A stretch of 57,922 nt of DNA, taken from Larkinella sp. C7. Its GTDB lineage: Bacteria; Bacteroidota; Bacteroidia; Cytophagales; Spirosomataceae. Under the pieces are notes generated by a model. That model did no database searches. It worked only from the letters and a program-made list of their open reading frames with translations, and was not told where the DNA came from. Shown here piece after piece: positions 35,968-44,637 of the stretch; the stretch's first letter is position 1, and each line of letters opens with the position of its first letter. A program made the translations under genes and the position numbers. The DNA lies in the NCBI RefSeq assembly GCF_006149005.1, contig NZ_VBSL01000023.1, positions 1 to 57,922 of the forward strand. The letters are read 5' to 3'.

Positions 35968-36341
35968 TTCTGACCGGAATCTTCGATTAAATGTGATTTT
36001 TTAAAGAATTTACGGTTTCTGAGAAAATTTTCGGTGCCATTAGTTGCAAATCGCAGCGTGGCACTCTTTTTTTGTGCAAAAAACTACAAAGTCACTAGAT
36101 TATAAGGGATAGTAGTCCGTATAGTCTATCTAAGAAGGTAGTTATGTCCATTAATCCGAAACGCATGAAAAAACCAGTACCTTCTTCCCGCTTGTTACAG
36201 CGATGTTGCTGATGCCACTTGCACAAGCTTCTGGTCAGATTTCCTCCTTCCAGTAATTTCCTTCATAAGTTGAAGCCAATTGTTTGCAATATTTCCTAGT
36301 AATTCTATAGGAATGATAAATTAAAACTATCAATCACCACA
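35968..36341. other. gene-free stretch with a possible broken signal-peptide remnant
   Basis: Mostly AT-rich non-coding sequence. At 36165 an ATG followed by AAAAAACC begins a frame that stops after 15 codons. The frame from 36173 to the TAA at 36254 reads TSTFFPLVTAMLLMPLAQAS and then GQISSFQ, which looks like a secretion signal. One more A in the A-run would join ATG-AAA-AAA to this frame. It may be the decayed start of a lost secreted-protein gene. Confidence 0.4.
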
Positions 36342-38906
36342 ATGCAACGAGTCCTAAGCGTATTTTTTTTGATTGGGATCATTCTCTCCCCTCTGTTTCT
36401 CTCCGCCCAAAATACCCCCATTGTCAATTCGACGATTTCCGGGAAAGTGATCGATTCCCGCACCAACGAACCGCTCATTGGCGCAACGGTGTCCATCAAA
36501 GGAACGACCAATGGCAGTGCAACGGACGCAAACGGTGAATTTAGCCTGATCACGGGCCAGCGGCTACCCTTCACGCTGATCGTCTCTTACGTAGGATACC
36601 TCAAAAAGGAGGTTGTCATCAACGAAAGTAAGGTTGAAATCAAGCTTGATGCGAATACGACCCAACTGGACGACGTCGTGATTTCCTCCCGTCGTCGTCA
36701 GGAGTCTGCGCAGGAAGTGCCGATTCCGATTTCCGTGATCGGGGGCGTTCGGGCGGAAGACGCCGGGGCTTTTAATGTAAACCGTCTCAAAGAACTGGTG
36801 CCTACCGTGCAATTGTATGCTTCCAATGCCCGCAATACAACGCTCAACATTCGCGGGTTGGGGTCCACCTACGGATTGACCAACGACGGCGTTGACCCGG
36901 GTGTGGGTTTTTACGTGGACGGTGTTTACTACGCACGTCCGGCGGCCACGGCCCTCGACTTCATTGACATTGAACGCGTTGAGGTGTTGCGCGGGCCCCA
37001 GGGAACGCTTTTTGGGAAAAACACAACCGCCGGGGCTTTCAACATCACCACGCGGGCGGCCAGCTTTACGCCGGGAGCCAACCTTGAACTGAGCTATGGC
37101 AATCTGGGTTTCGTTCAGGCAAAAGCGTCGCTGACCGGCGCGTTGAGCAAGAAACTGGCTACGCGGGTTTCCTTTACGGGGACGCAGCGCAACGGCACGT
37201 TTTTTAACGTGCATACGCAGTTGCCGATCAACGATATTAACAACATCGGCGTACGCGGGCAGATCCTGTATACACCGAGCGAAAATGTAAACATTACCGT
37301 GATCGGGGATATTTCGGACCAAAAACCGACGGGGTACGGATGGCCGGTGGCTGGGGTTGTGCCAACAAAAAGAGCGGCTTACCGGCAGTTCAATGCCATC
37401 ATTGCTGATTTAGGCTATACCCTTCCCTACAAGAGTGCCTTTGAACGCAAACTGGATCTGGATACGCCTTCCAAAGCCGATAACCAGTTAGGGGGTGTTT
37501 CGGTCAATGCCGATATCAAAATCGGGAACGGAACGTTAACCAGTACGTCGGCCTGGCGCTACTGGAAATGGGTGCCACTGAATGACCGGGACTACATCGG
37601 ACTGCCCGTCTTTACGATTTCTTCCGGCAACTCCAAACACAATCAATGGTCGCAGGAAATCCGGTATTCCGGGAAAATTTCACCCAAACTGAGTGGCGTA
37701 ATTGGCGTATTCGGCCTTTGGCAGGACCTGAAATCCGATCCGGTGCAGACGGAAGAAGCCGGTTCGGCCCAATGGCGGTTTGCACAAAGCTCAACCAGCG
37801 CGCTCTGGAAAACACCCGGTTTGTTCGACAACTTTGGCATTCGCACCACCAACGAAATCAAGAGCACGAGTTTAGCGGTGTTCGGACAGGTTGACTGGGC
37901 CGTGACCGACCGGATCCACGTTTTGCCGGGTGTGCGCTACAACTACGACAAAAAGGTGGTGGATTACAGCCGCGTGACCTATGGCGGTTTGCAAACCACG
38001 GACGCTGCCCTGATCGCCTTGAAAAACGGAGTCTATACCAACCAGGCCTTCAATACAGATTATTCGCAAGGGAATTTTTCCGGACAACTCTCCCTGCAAT
38101 ACAAAGCCACCAGCAAGCTGAACGCTTACGCTACCTACGCCATTGGCTATAAGCCCATTGGGGTGAACGTGGGTGGTTTGCCAACGGCAAACGGACAGAT
38201 TTTGATCGATCTGGCCAATGTGAAACCCGAATATGTGGATCACAAGGAGTTTGGCATCAAAACCAAACCGTCGGGCAATTCGGTGTTGAACCTAACGGTC
38301 TATCGTTCCGACATCAGAGATTACCAGACTCAGGTGCAAACGCCGGAACCGGGCGTAAACCGGGGGTATTTAGCGAATGCGGAAAAAGTACGGGTGCAGG
38401 GTGCCGAACTGGACGGGAATGTCCGCTTTACCAACCTGACCCTGAATGCTGCGGTGGCCTATACCGATGGCAAATACGTGAGCTTCGTCAATGCGCCCGT
38501 ACCGTTGGAAGAAGTAGGAGGGGCGCAGGCTTTCAAGGATGTTTCGGGGGGACGGTTACCCGGCATCTCCAAATGGTCGGGCTCCGTAGGCGGTGAAGTC
38601 ACCACCAAAGGAACCTTCACCGGACTCAAAGGCAATTATTTTCTGGGTGTCGATGTCTTTTACCGGTCCGAATTCTCGTCAAGTCCATCTCCTTCGCAAT
38701 ACCTGAACATTGACGGGTATGCGCTGACCAATGGACGGCTTGGTTTTCGGGCATCCAACGGGCTTTCGTTCTTTTTCTGGGGCAGAAACCTCTTCAATAC
38801 AGACTATTACGAGCAACTCCTGGCGGCACCTGGAAGTGCCGGACAATATGCCGGGATCGTGGGCGACCAGCGCACCTACGGCGTAACGCTACGGTACTCT
38901 TATTAA
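36342..38906 (+). CDS. TonB-dependent receptor (siderophore/iron-complex type)
   Basis: 854 residues. A signal peptide (MQRVLSVFFLIGIILSPLFLSA) is followed by a CarboxypepD_reg-like domain. The plug has FNVNRLKELVPTVQLYAS, TLNIRGLGS, YVDGVYYARPAATALDFIDI, and ERVEVLRGPQGTLFGKNTTA. The barrel ends in TYGVTLRYSY. The plug style (RGPQGTLFGKNTTAGAFNITT) is that of FecA/FpvA-like receptors for iron chelates, cobalamin or small nutrients, unlike the SusC protein. No TonB or permease genes are near. Confidence 0.92.
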   Translation: MQRVLSVFFLIGIILSPLFLSAQNTPIVNSTISGKVIDSRTNEPLIGATVSIKGTTNGSATDANGEFSLITGQRLPFTLIVSYVGYLKKEVVINESKVEIKLDANTTQLDDVVISSRRRQESAQEVPIPISVIGGVRAEDAGAFNVNRLKELVPTVQLYASNARNTTLNIRGLGSTYGLTNDGVDPGVGFYVDGVYYARPAATALDFIDIERVEVLRGPQGTLFGKNTTAGAFNITTRAASFTPGANLELSYGNLGFVQAKASLTGALSKKLATRVSFTGTQRNGTFFNVHTQLPINDINNIGVRGQILYTPSENVNITVIGDISDQKPTGYGWPVAGVVPTKRAAYRQFNAIIADLGYTLPYKSAFERKLDLDTPSKADNQLGGVSVNADIKIGNGTLTSTSAWRYWKWVPLNDRDYIGLPVFTISSGNSKHNQWSQEIRYSGKISPKLSGVIGVFGLWQDLKSDPVQTEEAGSAQWRFAQSSTSALWKTPGLFDNFGIRTTNEIKSTSLAVFGQVDWAVTDRIHVLPGVRYNYDKKVVDYSRVTYGGLQTTDAALIALKNGVYTNQAFNTDYSQGNFSGQLSLQYKATSKLNAYATYAIGYKPIGVNVGGLPTANGQILIDLANVKPEYVDHKEFGIKTKPSGNSVLNLTVYRSDIRDYQTQVQTPEPGVNRGYLANAEKVRVQGAELDGNVRFTNLTLNAAVAYTDGKYVSFVNAPVPLEEVGGAQAFKDVSGGRLPGISKWSGSVGGEVTTKGTFTGLKGNYFLGVDVFYRSEFSSSPSPSQYLNIDGYALTNGRLGFRASNGLSFFFWGRNLFNTDYYEQLLAAPGSAGQYAGIVGDQRTYGVTLRYSY

Positions 38907-38908
38907 TT

Positions 38909-38982
38909 GAATGATGGATTATGAATGATGAATGTTTACCGGCGAAGCCCATTCATCGTTCATCATTCATAATCCATCATTC
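38909..38982. repeat. 24-bp perfect inverted repeat between convergent genes
   Basis: 38909-38932 is the exact reverse complement of 38959-38982. The 5' arm, GAATGATGGATTATGAATGA and onward, has no C. The palindrome fills nearly the whole gap between the TonB receptor stop and the aldo/keto reductase stop, and reaches the latter. Confidence 0.92.
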
Positions 38983-39953
38983 TATTGTGACCACTCCGTT
39001 GGTGTACGATCCCAGCGGTGGCCTTTCAGTTCTTTGATGAGTTCTGGATTCAGCGTTTTGCCGTCGCTGGTGGCCATGTTGGCTTCCACGTTGCGGAGTT
39101 TGCGCATACCGGGGATGGTGGTGGCCACGTCCGGGTTTTCCAGAATGAAGCGCAATGCCATTTCGGGGAGGGTCATGCCGGCCGGAATCAGCGGTTTTAG
39201 CGCGTCGGCATGGTCGACGCTGGAATTCAGGTTTTCCGGTACGAAATAGGTCGAACGCCAATCGTCGGCCGGGAAGGTGGATTCCTTCGTCAATGTGCCG
39301 GTCAGGGTTCCTTCATCAAACGGCACGCGCGCAATGACGCCGATGTTTAGTTCGCGGCAAAGCGGAAACAGGTTGTCTTCGGGAGCCTGATCGAAAATGT
39401 TGTAGATCACCTGCACGGCGTCGATGAGGTTGGTGCGTAAGGTGTTGAGGCAATTGTCCGGTTCCCAGCGGTTTACCGAAATCCCCCAGGCCTGTACTTT
39501 GCCCTGTTGCGTCAGTTTTGTGACGGCTTCTTTCCACTCATCCTGCTCGGCCCAGCCATCTTCCCAGACGTGGAACTGCTGCAAATCAATGGTTTCGACG
39601 CCCAGATTTTTCAGGCTTTTTTCGGTGTATTCAACGATGTAGTCGGCTGGAAAAACATCCTTGAGGGCGAAATCGGGTTTGGAAGGCCACTGGCGGTTTT
39701 TGGGTGGAATTTTGGTCGCCACATACAACCGTTTGTCACTGAATCGTTTGAGCAAATCGCCCAGAATCCGCTCGCTCAGCCCTTCGCCATACCCCCAGGC
39801 GGTATCGAAGAAATTACAACCCAGCTCAACGGAACGGTCGAGCGCCTGATCCACTTCCTGCCGTTCGGAACCCGTCCAGCCGGCCAGTCCCCACATGCCG
39901 TAGCCAATTTCACTCACCTGCCAGCCGGTTCGGCCAAAAGTACGGTACTTCAT
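38982..39953 (-). CDS. aldo/keto reductase
   Basis: 323 residues. MKYRTFGRTGWQVSEIGYGMWGLAGW is the common start of the family. FFDTAWGYGEGLSERILG contains the catalytic Asp and Tyr, LYVATKIPP has the Lys, and QQFHVW the His. RVPFDEGTLTG and TTIPGMRKLRNVEAN bind NADPH. It reduces an aldehyde or ketone in the cytosol; substrate unknown. Convergent with the TonB receptor and divergent from the small monooxygenase. Confidence 0.93.
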   Translation of the reverse strand: MKYRTFGRTGWQVSEIGYGMWGLAGWTGSERQEVDQALDRSVELGCNFFDTAWGYGEGLSERILGDLLKRFSDKRLYVATKIPPKNRQWPSKPDFALKDVFPADYIVEYTEKSLKNLGVETIDLQQFHVWEDGWAEQDEWKEAVTKLTQQGKVQAWGISVNRWEPDNCLNTLRTNLIDAVQVIYNIFDQAPEDNLFPLCRELNIGVIARVPFDEGTLTGTLTKESTFPADDWRSTYFVPENLNSSVDHADALKPLIPAGMTLPEMALRFILENPDVATTIPGMRKLRNVEANMATSDGKTLNPELIKELKGHRWDRTPTEWSQ

Positions 39954-39971
39954 AGTATAGTTAAGAGTGAT

Positions 39972-40060
39972 GAGTTAAGAATTAAGAGTTGAAGGTGAAA
40001 GGCCAGATTGTCAATGTCGCTACTTTTGCACCGCAAGTTTTAACTCTTAATTCTTAACTC
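39972..40060. repeat. 19-bp inverted repeat between divergent genes
   Basis: GAGTTAAGAATTAAGAGTT at 39972-39990 is the exact complement of 40042-40060, with a further AAGAG/CTCTT pairing outside a 4-nt mismatch. The plus strand has no C from 39952 to 40002. The two flanking genes start here and run outward, so this hairpin is not a simple terminator. Confidence 0.88.
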
Positions 40061-40078
40061 CTAGCTCTTCACTAAATA

Positions 40079-40378
40079 ATGTTGATTCGCATCGTTCGAA
40101 TGACCTTTCAGGAAACGAAAACCGCCGATTTTCTGGCGATTTTCGAGGCATCAAAACAGAAAATCCGCACGTTTCCCGGCTGCCTTCACCTCGAATTGCT
40201 CCGTGACCTCAATCAGCCTACGGTTTACGTGACCTACAGCCAGTGGGAAACCCCCGAAGCCCTGGAACATTACCGCCGTTCAGCGCTGTTTAAATCTACC
40301 TGGGCGGCCACGAAACAATTGTTTGCCAACCGTGCAACGGCATTCTCGGTGGAGAAAATAGACGAAGTAAGGGATTGA
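40079..40378 (+). CDS. antibiotic biosynthesis monooxygenase (ABM) domain protein
   Basis: 99 residues, a single ABM ferredoxin-like domain. MLIRIVRMTF, FLAIFEASKQKIRTFPGCLHLELLRD, YSQWETPEALEHYRRSALF, and the end WAATKQLFANRATAFSVEKI are typical. Family members act on quinols or haem or have no known reaction. Divergent from the aldo/keto reductase; no polyketide genes are near, so a role in antibiotic synthesis is not implied. Confidence 0.87.
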   Translation: MLIRIVRMTFQETKTADFLAIFEASKQKIRTFPGCLHLELLRDLNQPTVYVTYSQWETPEALEHYRRSALFKSTWAATKQLFANRATAFSVEKIDEVRD

Positions 40379-40469
40379 TGAAATGAGGGGCAGAAATGTG
40401 CCTTTTCAGGTTTGATATGGTATTTTGCTAAGAATTTCGTAGTTTTAAAAACGCTATTTTTCAAACCCC

Positions 40470-43400
40470 ATGAATGCTTTTCGCGCCGATCGTTTTCGTA
40501 AACTGCTGGTCGGCTGGCTTGGGGTGTTCATGGCGTATACCGGCGTTCTGGCTCAGGAAACCACCACAACAATCACCGGGCGGGTGACCGAATCACAAAC
40601 CGGCCAGCCCCTGCCGTTTGCCAATGTCTACCTCAACAACACCACGCAAGGCACCACAACCGACGAAAAAGGCCGGTTCCGACTCCCCAACGTACCACTC
40701 GGCACCATCGAACTCGTAGCTTCCTATCTGGGCTATCAGCCCGCCCGGCAGTCGGTTCGGCTTGAGAACAGCCAGCCCCGCATCATCAATCTGGTGTTAA
40801 AAAGTACGGGATTCACCCTCGCCGATGTTACGGTGAAGGCCAAAAGGGACAAAACCTGGGAGCGGCATTACCGGGAATTTGAACGGGAACTGCTCGGAAA
40901 AACGCCTTTTCGGAGCCAGTGCGAAATCATGAATCCGGACGTGCTTCAGTTCACCTACCAGAAAAGCATCCTGAAAGCAACGGCCCGTGAACCGCTGGTG
41001 ATCGAAAACCGGGCGTTTGGCTACCGCATTCAGTATGATATGCAGTATTTTGAAGTGGAGACGAACGGGGCGATGTATTTTGCCGGAGCCACCCGGTTTG
41101 AAGAACTGAAACCGAAAGACACCCGTCAGGCCGACCGCTGGCGAAACAACCGGCAACGCGCCTACCTCGGCTCCACCCGCCACCTGATGGCCAGTCTGGT
41201 GGCCGGAACCTACGAAAAAGAAGGCTTTCTGGTGTATCAGGTGAACCCCGGCTACCCCGAACGAACGGGCGGTGTAAGTTTGTTTCAGGACATTAACCGC
41301 CATTTGCTGCCGGTCGTCACCGACTCGCTGATTAAACCGGGGCGGTTGTCGTTTGAGCGCAAACTGGTTACGGCGACTCCGCTCAAAGTCTTTTATAACC
41401 GGATTTTCTCGGCGTATTCCCCTTACCGGGATGCGCCGTATGCCTATACCGAGTTCCGGTTTCCACAGGGCATGAGCGAGATCACCGTCGATGGCCGGGT
41501 GACGCTCCCGCTGGGCATGCTGGCGATGGGGTATCTGGGCAACGACCGGTTTTCGTTGCTGTTGCCTGCCAACTGGGAACCAAGTGCGGCTTCCAGCCAA
41601 CCGGATTCTGTGATGGCGTCGCCGATCGAAGGCCAGATTCTGGCGGCCGACTACCGGCTCGATTCGATGCTGCGCCACTGGAAACTGGCGCATCCGTATC
41701 AGGCGCCATCGGCCTTTGTCCACATCGACAAACCGTTTTATCTGACCGGCGACCGGATCTGGCTCAGTGCGTACGTCATGGAGCCGGTCACCGCGCAACT
41801 GATGTTTGGCGAGGGTGCCCTGCACGCCGATCTGCTGACACCGGGTGGGAAGGTGGTGCAACACCAGTGGCTTCGCATCAACGACGGCCGGGCAACGGGC
41901 GATTTCCGGCTTTCGGATACGCTGGCGACCGGCATGTATCGGCTGCGGGCCTATACGGACGAAGATTATGCCGCCACCCGTCCGGCTTTTGAACGAAGCA
42001 TAACGGTCTACAATGTATTGAACGGCCCCGGCCAACGATCCGTCGGGGTTGAGGAGGAACTGGACGTTCAGTTTTTGCCGGAAGGAGGGCGCTGGGTGGC
42101 AAATCTGCCGACGCGGATGGGGTTTAAGGCCGTTGGGCAGGATGGTCGCGGAAAAACCTTGTCGGGCCGGATTCTGGACGATCAGGGGCGGGAAGTGACC
42201 CGGTTTGTCAGTAACCGCTTTGGTATGGGAAGCGTGCTGCTCGATCCGAAAGCCGACCAGACTTACCAGGCTGAAATCCAGCACAACGGCAAAAGCCTGC
42301 GGGTTGCCTTGCCGAAGGTGGAACCGGAAGGGTTTATATTGATGGCCGATATGGTCAGCGATACCGCTAATCTGAGCATTCGCATCCTGGCCAACGTGCC
42401 ACAACCTGATCCGGTTATTTACCTGACCTTCCAAAGCTACGGGCAGTTGGTGCAACGGACCAAAATGAAGTTGCAGGACGGGAAAGCCCGGTTGACCTTG
42501 CCGATGGCCGTTTTTCCGCCCGGACTCTGTCAGGTAACGCTGTATGATGCCTATGGTCAGCCCCGCGCGGAGCGAATGCTCTTTATTTCGGAACAGATTC
42601 CGCCGGTTGAGATCTCGGTGACGGCGGATAAACCCCGCTACACCCCCCGGGAGCGTGTCATTCTGAATCTCAAAGTGAACGCTCAGCCGGAAATGTCGAT
42701 GGTGGCCACGCTGTCGGCGGCTGTAACCGATGCCGATCAGGTTCCGGACGACTCCCTGGCTGCGGACATTCGAACCCATCTGTTGCTGACGGGCGATTTA
42801 CGCGGACGCATCGAACAACCTGGTTTTTTCTTCAAAGACACGACGGCGACCACCCGCCGGGCGCTCGATGATCTGCTGTTGACGCAGGGCTGGCGACGCA
42901 TCGGGCTGCGCAAACCGGAGTCGCCGTCGGATACGCTGGGCGGGATTGTGTTCAGTGGCCGGGTGGTGGACGAAAAACGCAACCCGATTCCGTTTGCGGA
43001 GTTGCTCGTGGCGGCTCCCGGTTCATCGCAAGCCATTCCGCACTCCATTGGCACCAACCGCTACGGGCGGTTTCGGATGGCGGGTCTGGGCATCACGGAT
43101 ACCTTGCAACTGCTGGTTCAGGTGATGAATACCCAGTTTAAATCCATCAAGGCAACCGTTGAAACGGATACAGCCGGGAGCGTCTGGTCGTTACGAAAAG
43201 TGGTGGCCGAGCCGTCGCCGGACTGGCGACGGTTTCAACAGCAACTCGACGTGGCGCGGCTGCGTCAGGAATCTGATCCGGGATTGTACCGGGATAAACA
43301 GGCTAAAGTGCTGAAAGAAGTAACCATCAAAGGCTATCGACCGCCCGAGCGACCCGAATCGGTTGAGCGAATGAGTCTGCATGGTACGCCCGACGCGGTG

Positions 43401-44036
43401 ATTCTGTTCGATGAACGATCTCCGCAATTTTCGAATGTGTACGAAATGATTCGGGGCCGAGTGCCGGGCGTTGAGGTGAAGCAGACGATGAACGGTTATA
43501 CCGTTAATATTCGGAATGCCATTTCGTTTGGTGTTGGTAATTCGATGCAACTACAGTCGCCTTTGTTTATTTTTGACGGATCTTATCTGGCCGACGCGAG
43601 TGCGTTGTCGAGCCTGAACCCGAATGATATTGAGCGCATCGAAGTATTGAAAAACGCGGCTACATCGGCCATTTACGGTGCGCGTGGGGGCAATGGGGTG
43701 ATTGCGTTTTATTCGAAGCGCGGGTCTTCCAAAGCAAAAAAAACGGAGCCCAGCGTCGGACTTAATCAGTTGTCACTCATCGGTTTTCCGGCCCAGCGGG
43801 AGTTCTACGTTCCGCGGTATGAAGACACGCCGGGGGCGGTTCTGGCCGAACAGAATGCCCCCATCGACCGCCGGGATGTGTTGTACTGGAAACCGGTGGT
43901 TCAAACCGATTCCAAAGGAACGTCGAATCTGGCGTTCCCGCTGTCGGACGTCGTTCGCACCATCCGCGTTGTGGTGCAGGGCATTACGACCGATGGCCGG
44001 CCTGTGGTGGGTGTCGCAAAGCTGAAAGTGCAGTAA
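40470..44036 (+). CDS. large macroglobulin-like protein with regulatory domain and TonB plug but no barrel
   Basis: 1188 residues with a signal peptide (GWLGVFMAYTGVLA). A CarboxypepD_reg-like domain follows (about 34-115: ITGRVTESQTGQPLPFANVY). A long middle part has MG2-like sequence at about 414-505 (AFVHIDKPFYLTGDRIWLSA). A TonB plug region lies at about 970-1086 (LSSLNPNDIERIEVLKNAA, TSAIYGARGGNGVIAF). The last 100 residues are not a 22-strand barrel. Thus the plug sits on a macroglobulin-type scaffold. It may gate or dock to a separate barrel or bind surface proteases; function unknown. Similar proteins exist in Bacteroidota. It is convergent with the thioesterase with an 8-nt gap. Confidence 0.85.
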   Translation: MNAFRADRFRKLLVGWLGVFMAYTGVLAQETTTTITGRVTESQTGQPLPFANVYLNNTTQGTTTDEKGRFRLPNVPLGTIELVASYLGYQPARQSVRLENSQPRIINLVLKSTGFTLADVTVKAKRDKTWERHYREFERELLGKTPFRSQCEIMNPDVLQFTYQKSILKATAREPLVIENRAFGYRIQYDMQYFEVETNGAMYFAGATRFEELKPKDTRQADRWRNNRQRAYLGSTRHLMASLVAGTYEKEGFLVYQVNPGYPERTGGVSLFQDINRHLLPVVTDSLIKPGRLSFERKLVTATPLKVFYNRIFSAYSPYRDAPYAYTEFRFPQGMSEITVDGRVTLPLGMLAMGYLGNDRFSLLLPANWEPSAASSQPDSVMASPIEGQILAADYRLDSMLRHWKLAHPYQAPSAFVHIDKPFYLTGDRIWLSAYVMEPVTAQLMFGEGALHADLLTPGGKVVQHQWLRINDGRATGDFRLSDTLATGMYRLRAYTDEDYAATRPAFERSITVYNVLNGPGQRSVGVEEELDVQFLPEGGRWVANLPTRMGFKAVGQDGRGKTLSGRILDDQGREVTRFVSNRFGMGSVLLDPKADQTYQAEIQHNGKSLRVALPKVEPEGFILMADMVSDTANLSIRILANVPQPDPVIYLTFQSYGQLVQRTKMKLQDGKARLTLPMAVFPPGLCQVTLYDAYGQPRAERMLFISEQIPPVEISVTADKPRYTPRERVILNLKVNAQPEMSMVATLSAAVTDADQVPDDSLAADIRTHLLLTGDLRGRIEQPGFFFKDTTATTRRALDDLLLTQGWRRIGLRKPESPSDTLGGIVFSGRVVDEKRNPIPFAELLVAAPGSSQAIPHSIGTNRYGRFRMAGLGITDTLQLLVQVMNTQFKSIKATVETDTAGSVWSLRKVVAEPSPDWRRFQQQLDVARLRQESDPGLYRDKQAKVLKEVTIKGYRPPERPESVERMSLHGTPDAVILFDERSPQFSNVYEMIRGRVPGVEVKQTMNGYTVNIRNAISFGVGNSMQLQSPLFIFDGSYLADASALSSLNPNDIERIEVLKNAATSAIYGARGGNGVIAFYSKRGSSKAKKTEPSVGLNQLSLIGFPAQREFYVPRYEDTPGAVLAEQNAPIDRRDVLYWKPVVQTDSKGTSNLAFPLSDVVRTIRVVVQGITTDGRPVVGVAKLKVQ

Positions 44037-44044
44037 ACCGTCAA

Positions 44045-44566
44045 CTAGTTTTCAACACCAAACAGCGCCCGTAATTCCTTTGCGTCGTTCGGTTTCATGC
44101 GTCCGGCCAGCACCAGGCGCAATTGCCGACGGCGCAGCGCACTCGCGTACAGGTCGTGTTCAGCCTCGGTTTCGGGTGTGACCGGCGGCACTTCGATGGG
44201 ACGGCCATTCTGGTCGACGGCCACGAAGGTGTAAAACGCGCGGTTGGTGCTGACGCGGGTTCCGGCCGGAATATCTTCCGCCCACACTTCAATGTTGACC
44301 TCCATCGACGAATTGAATCCCCGCGTGACCTTGGCCTGCATCGTTACGATGTTACCGAGTTTGATGGGTTCCGAAAACGAGACGTTATCGACCGAAGCCG
44401 TAACGACAATGCGGTTGGAGTGTTTCTGGGCCGAAATGGCGGCACAGATGTCCATCCAGTGCAGCAATCGGCCACCCATCAGATTGTTCAGGGTGTTGGT
44501 ATCGTTGGGTAATACCATCTCGGTCATGGTAACCAGAGACTCGCGGGCGTATTTGGGTTGGGGCAT
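44045..44566 (-). CDS. acyl-CoA thioesterase (hotdog fold)
   Basis: 173 residues. EMVLPNDTNTLNNLMGGRLLHWMDICAAIS is the YciA/BACH-type hotdog pattern with the catalytic Asn and Asp. VSFSEPIKLGNIVTMQAKVTRGFNSSMEVNIEVWAED and FYTFVAVDQNGRPIEVPPV complete it. It hydrolyses acyl-CoA in the cytosol. The start at 44566 is MPQPKYARESLV; a longer frame up to 44641 would begin with TTG and add 25 residues that do not look conserved. Confidence 0.9.
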   Translation of the reverse strand: MPQPKYARESLVTMTEMVLPNDTNTLNNLMGGRLLHWMDICAAISAQKHSNRIVVTASVDNVSFSEPIKLGNIVTMQAKVTRGFNSSMEVNIEVWAEDIPAGTRVSTNRAFYTFVAVDQNGRPIEVPPVTPETEAEHDLYASALRRRQLRLVLAGRMKPNDAKELRALFGVEN

Positions 44567-44637
44567 GGCGAAAGGTACAGATTGATTGGTCACAACGGCT
44601 TCGTGTTGTCGCGAAACTACGGTTTTTGCTGCCTTCC

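Noticed and set aside
40797-42779. Minus-strand open frame of 660 codons
   Set aside because: Arg-, His- and Gln-rich translation without motifs, antisense to the plug/MG gene; typical of high-GC shadow frames.
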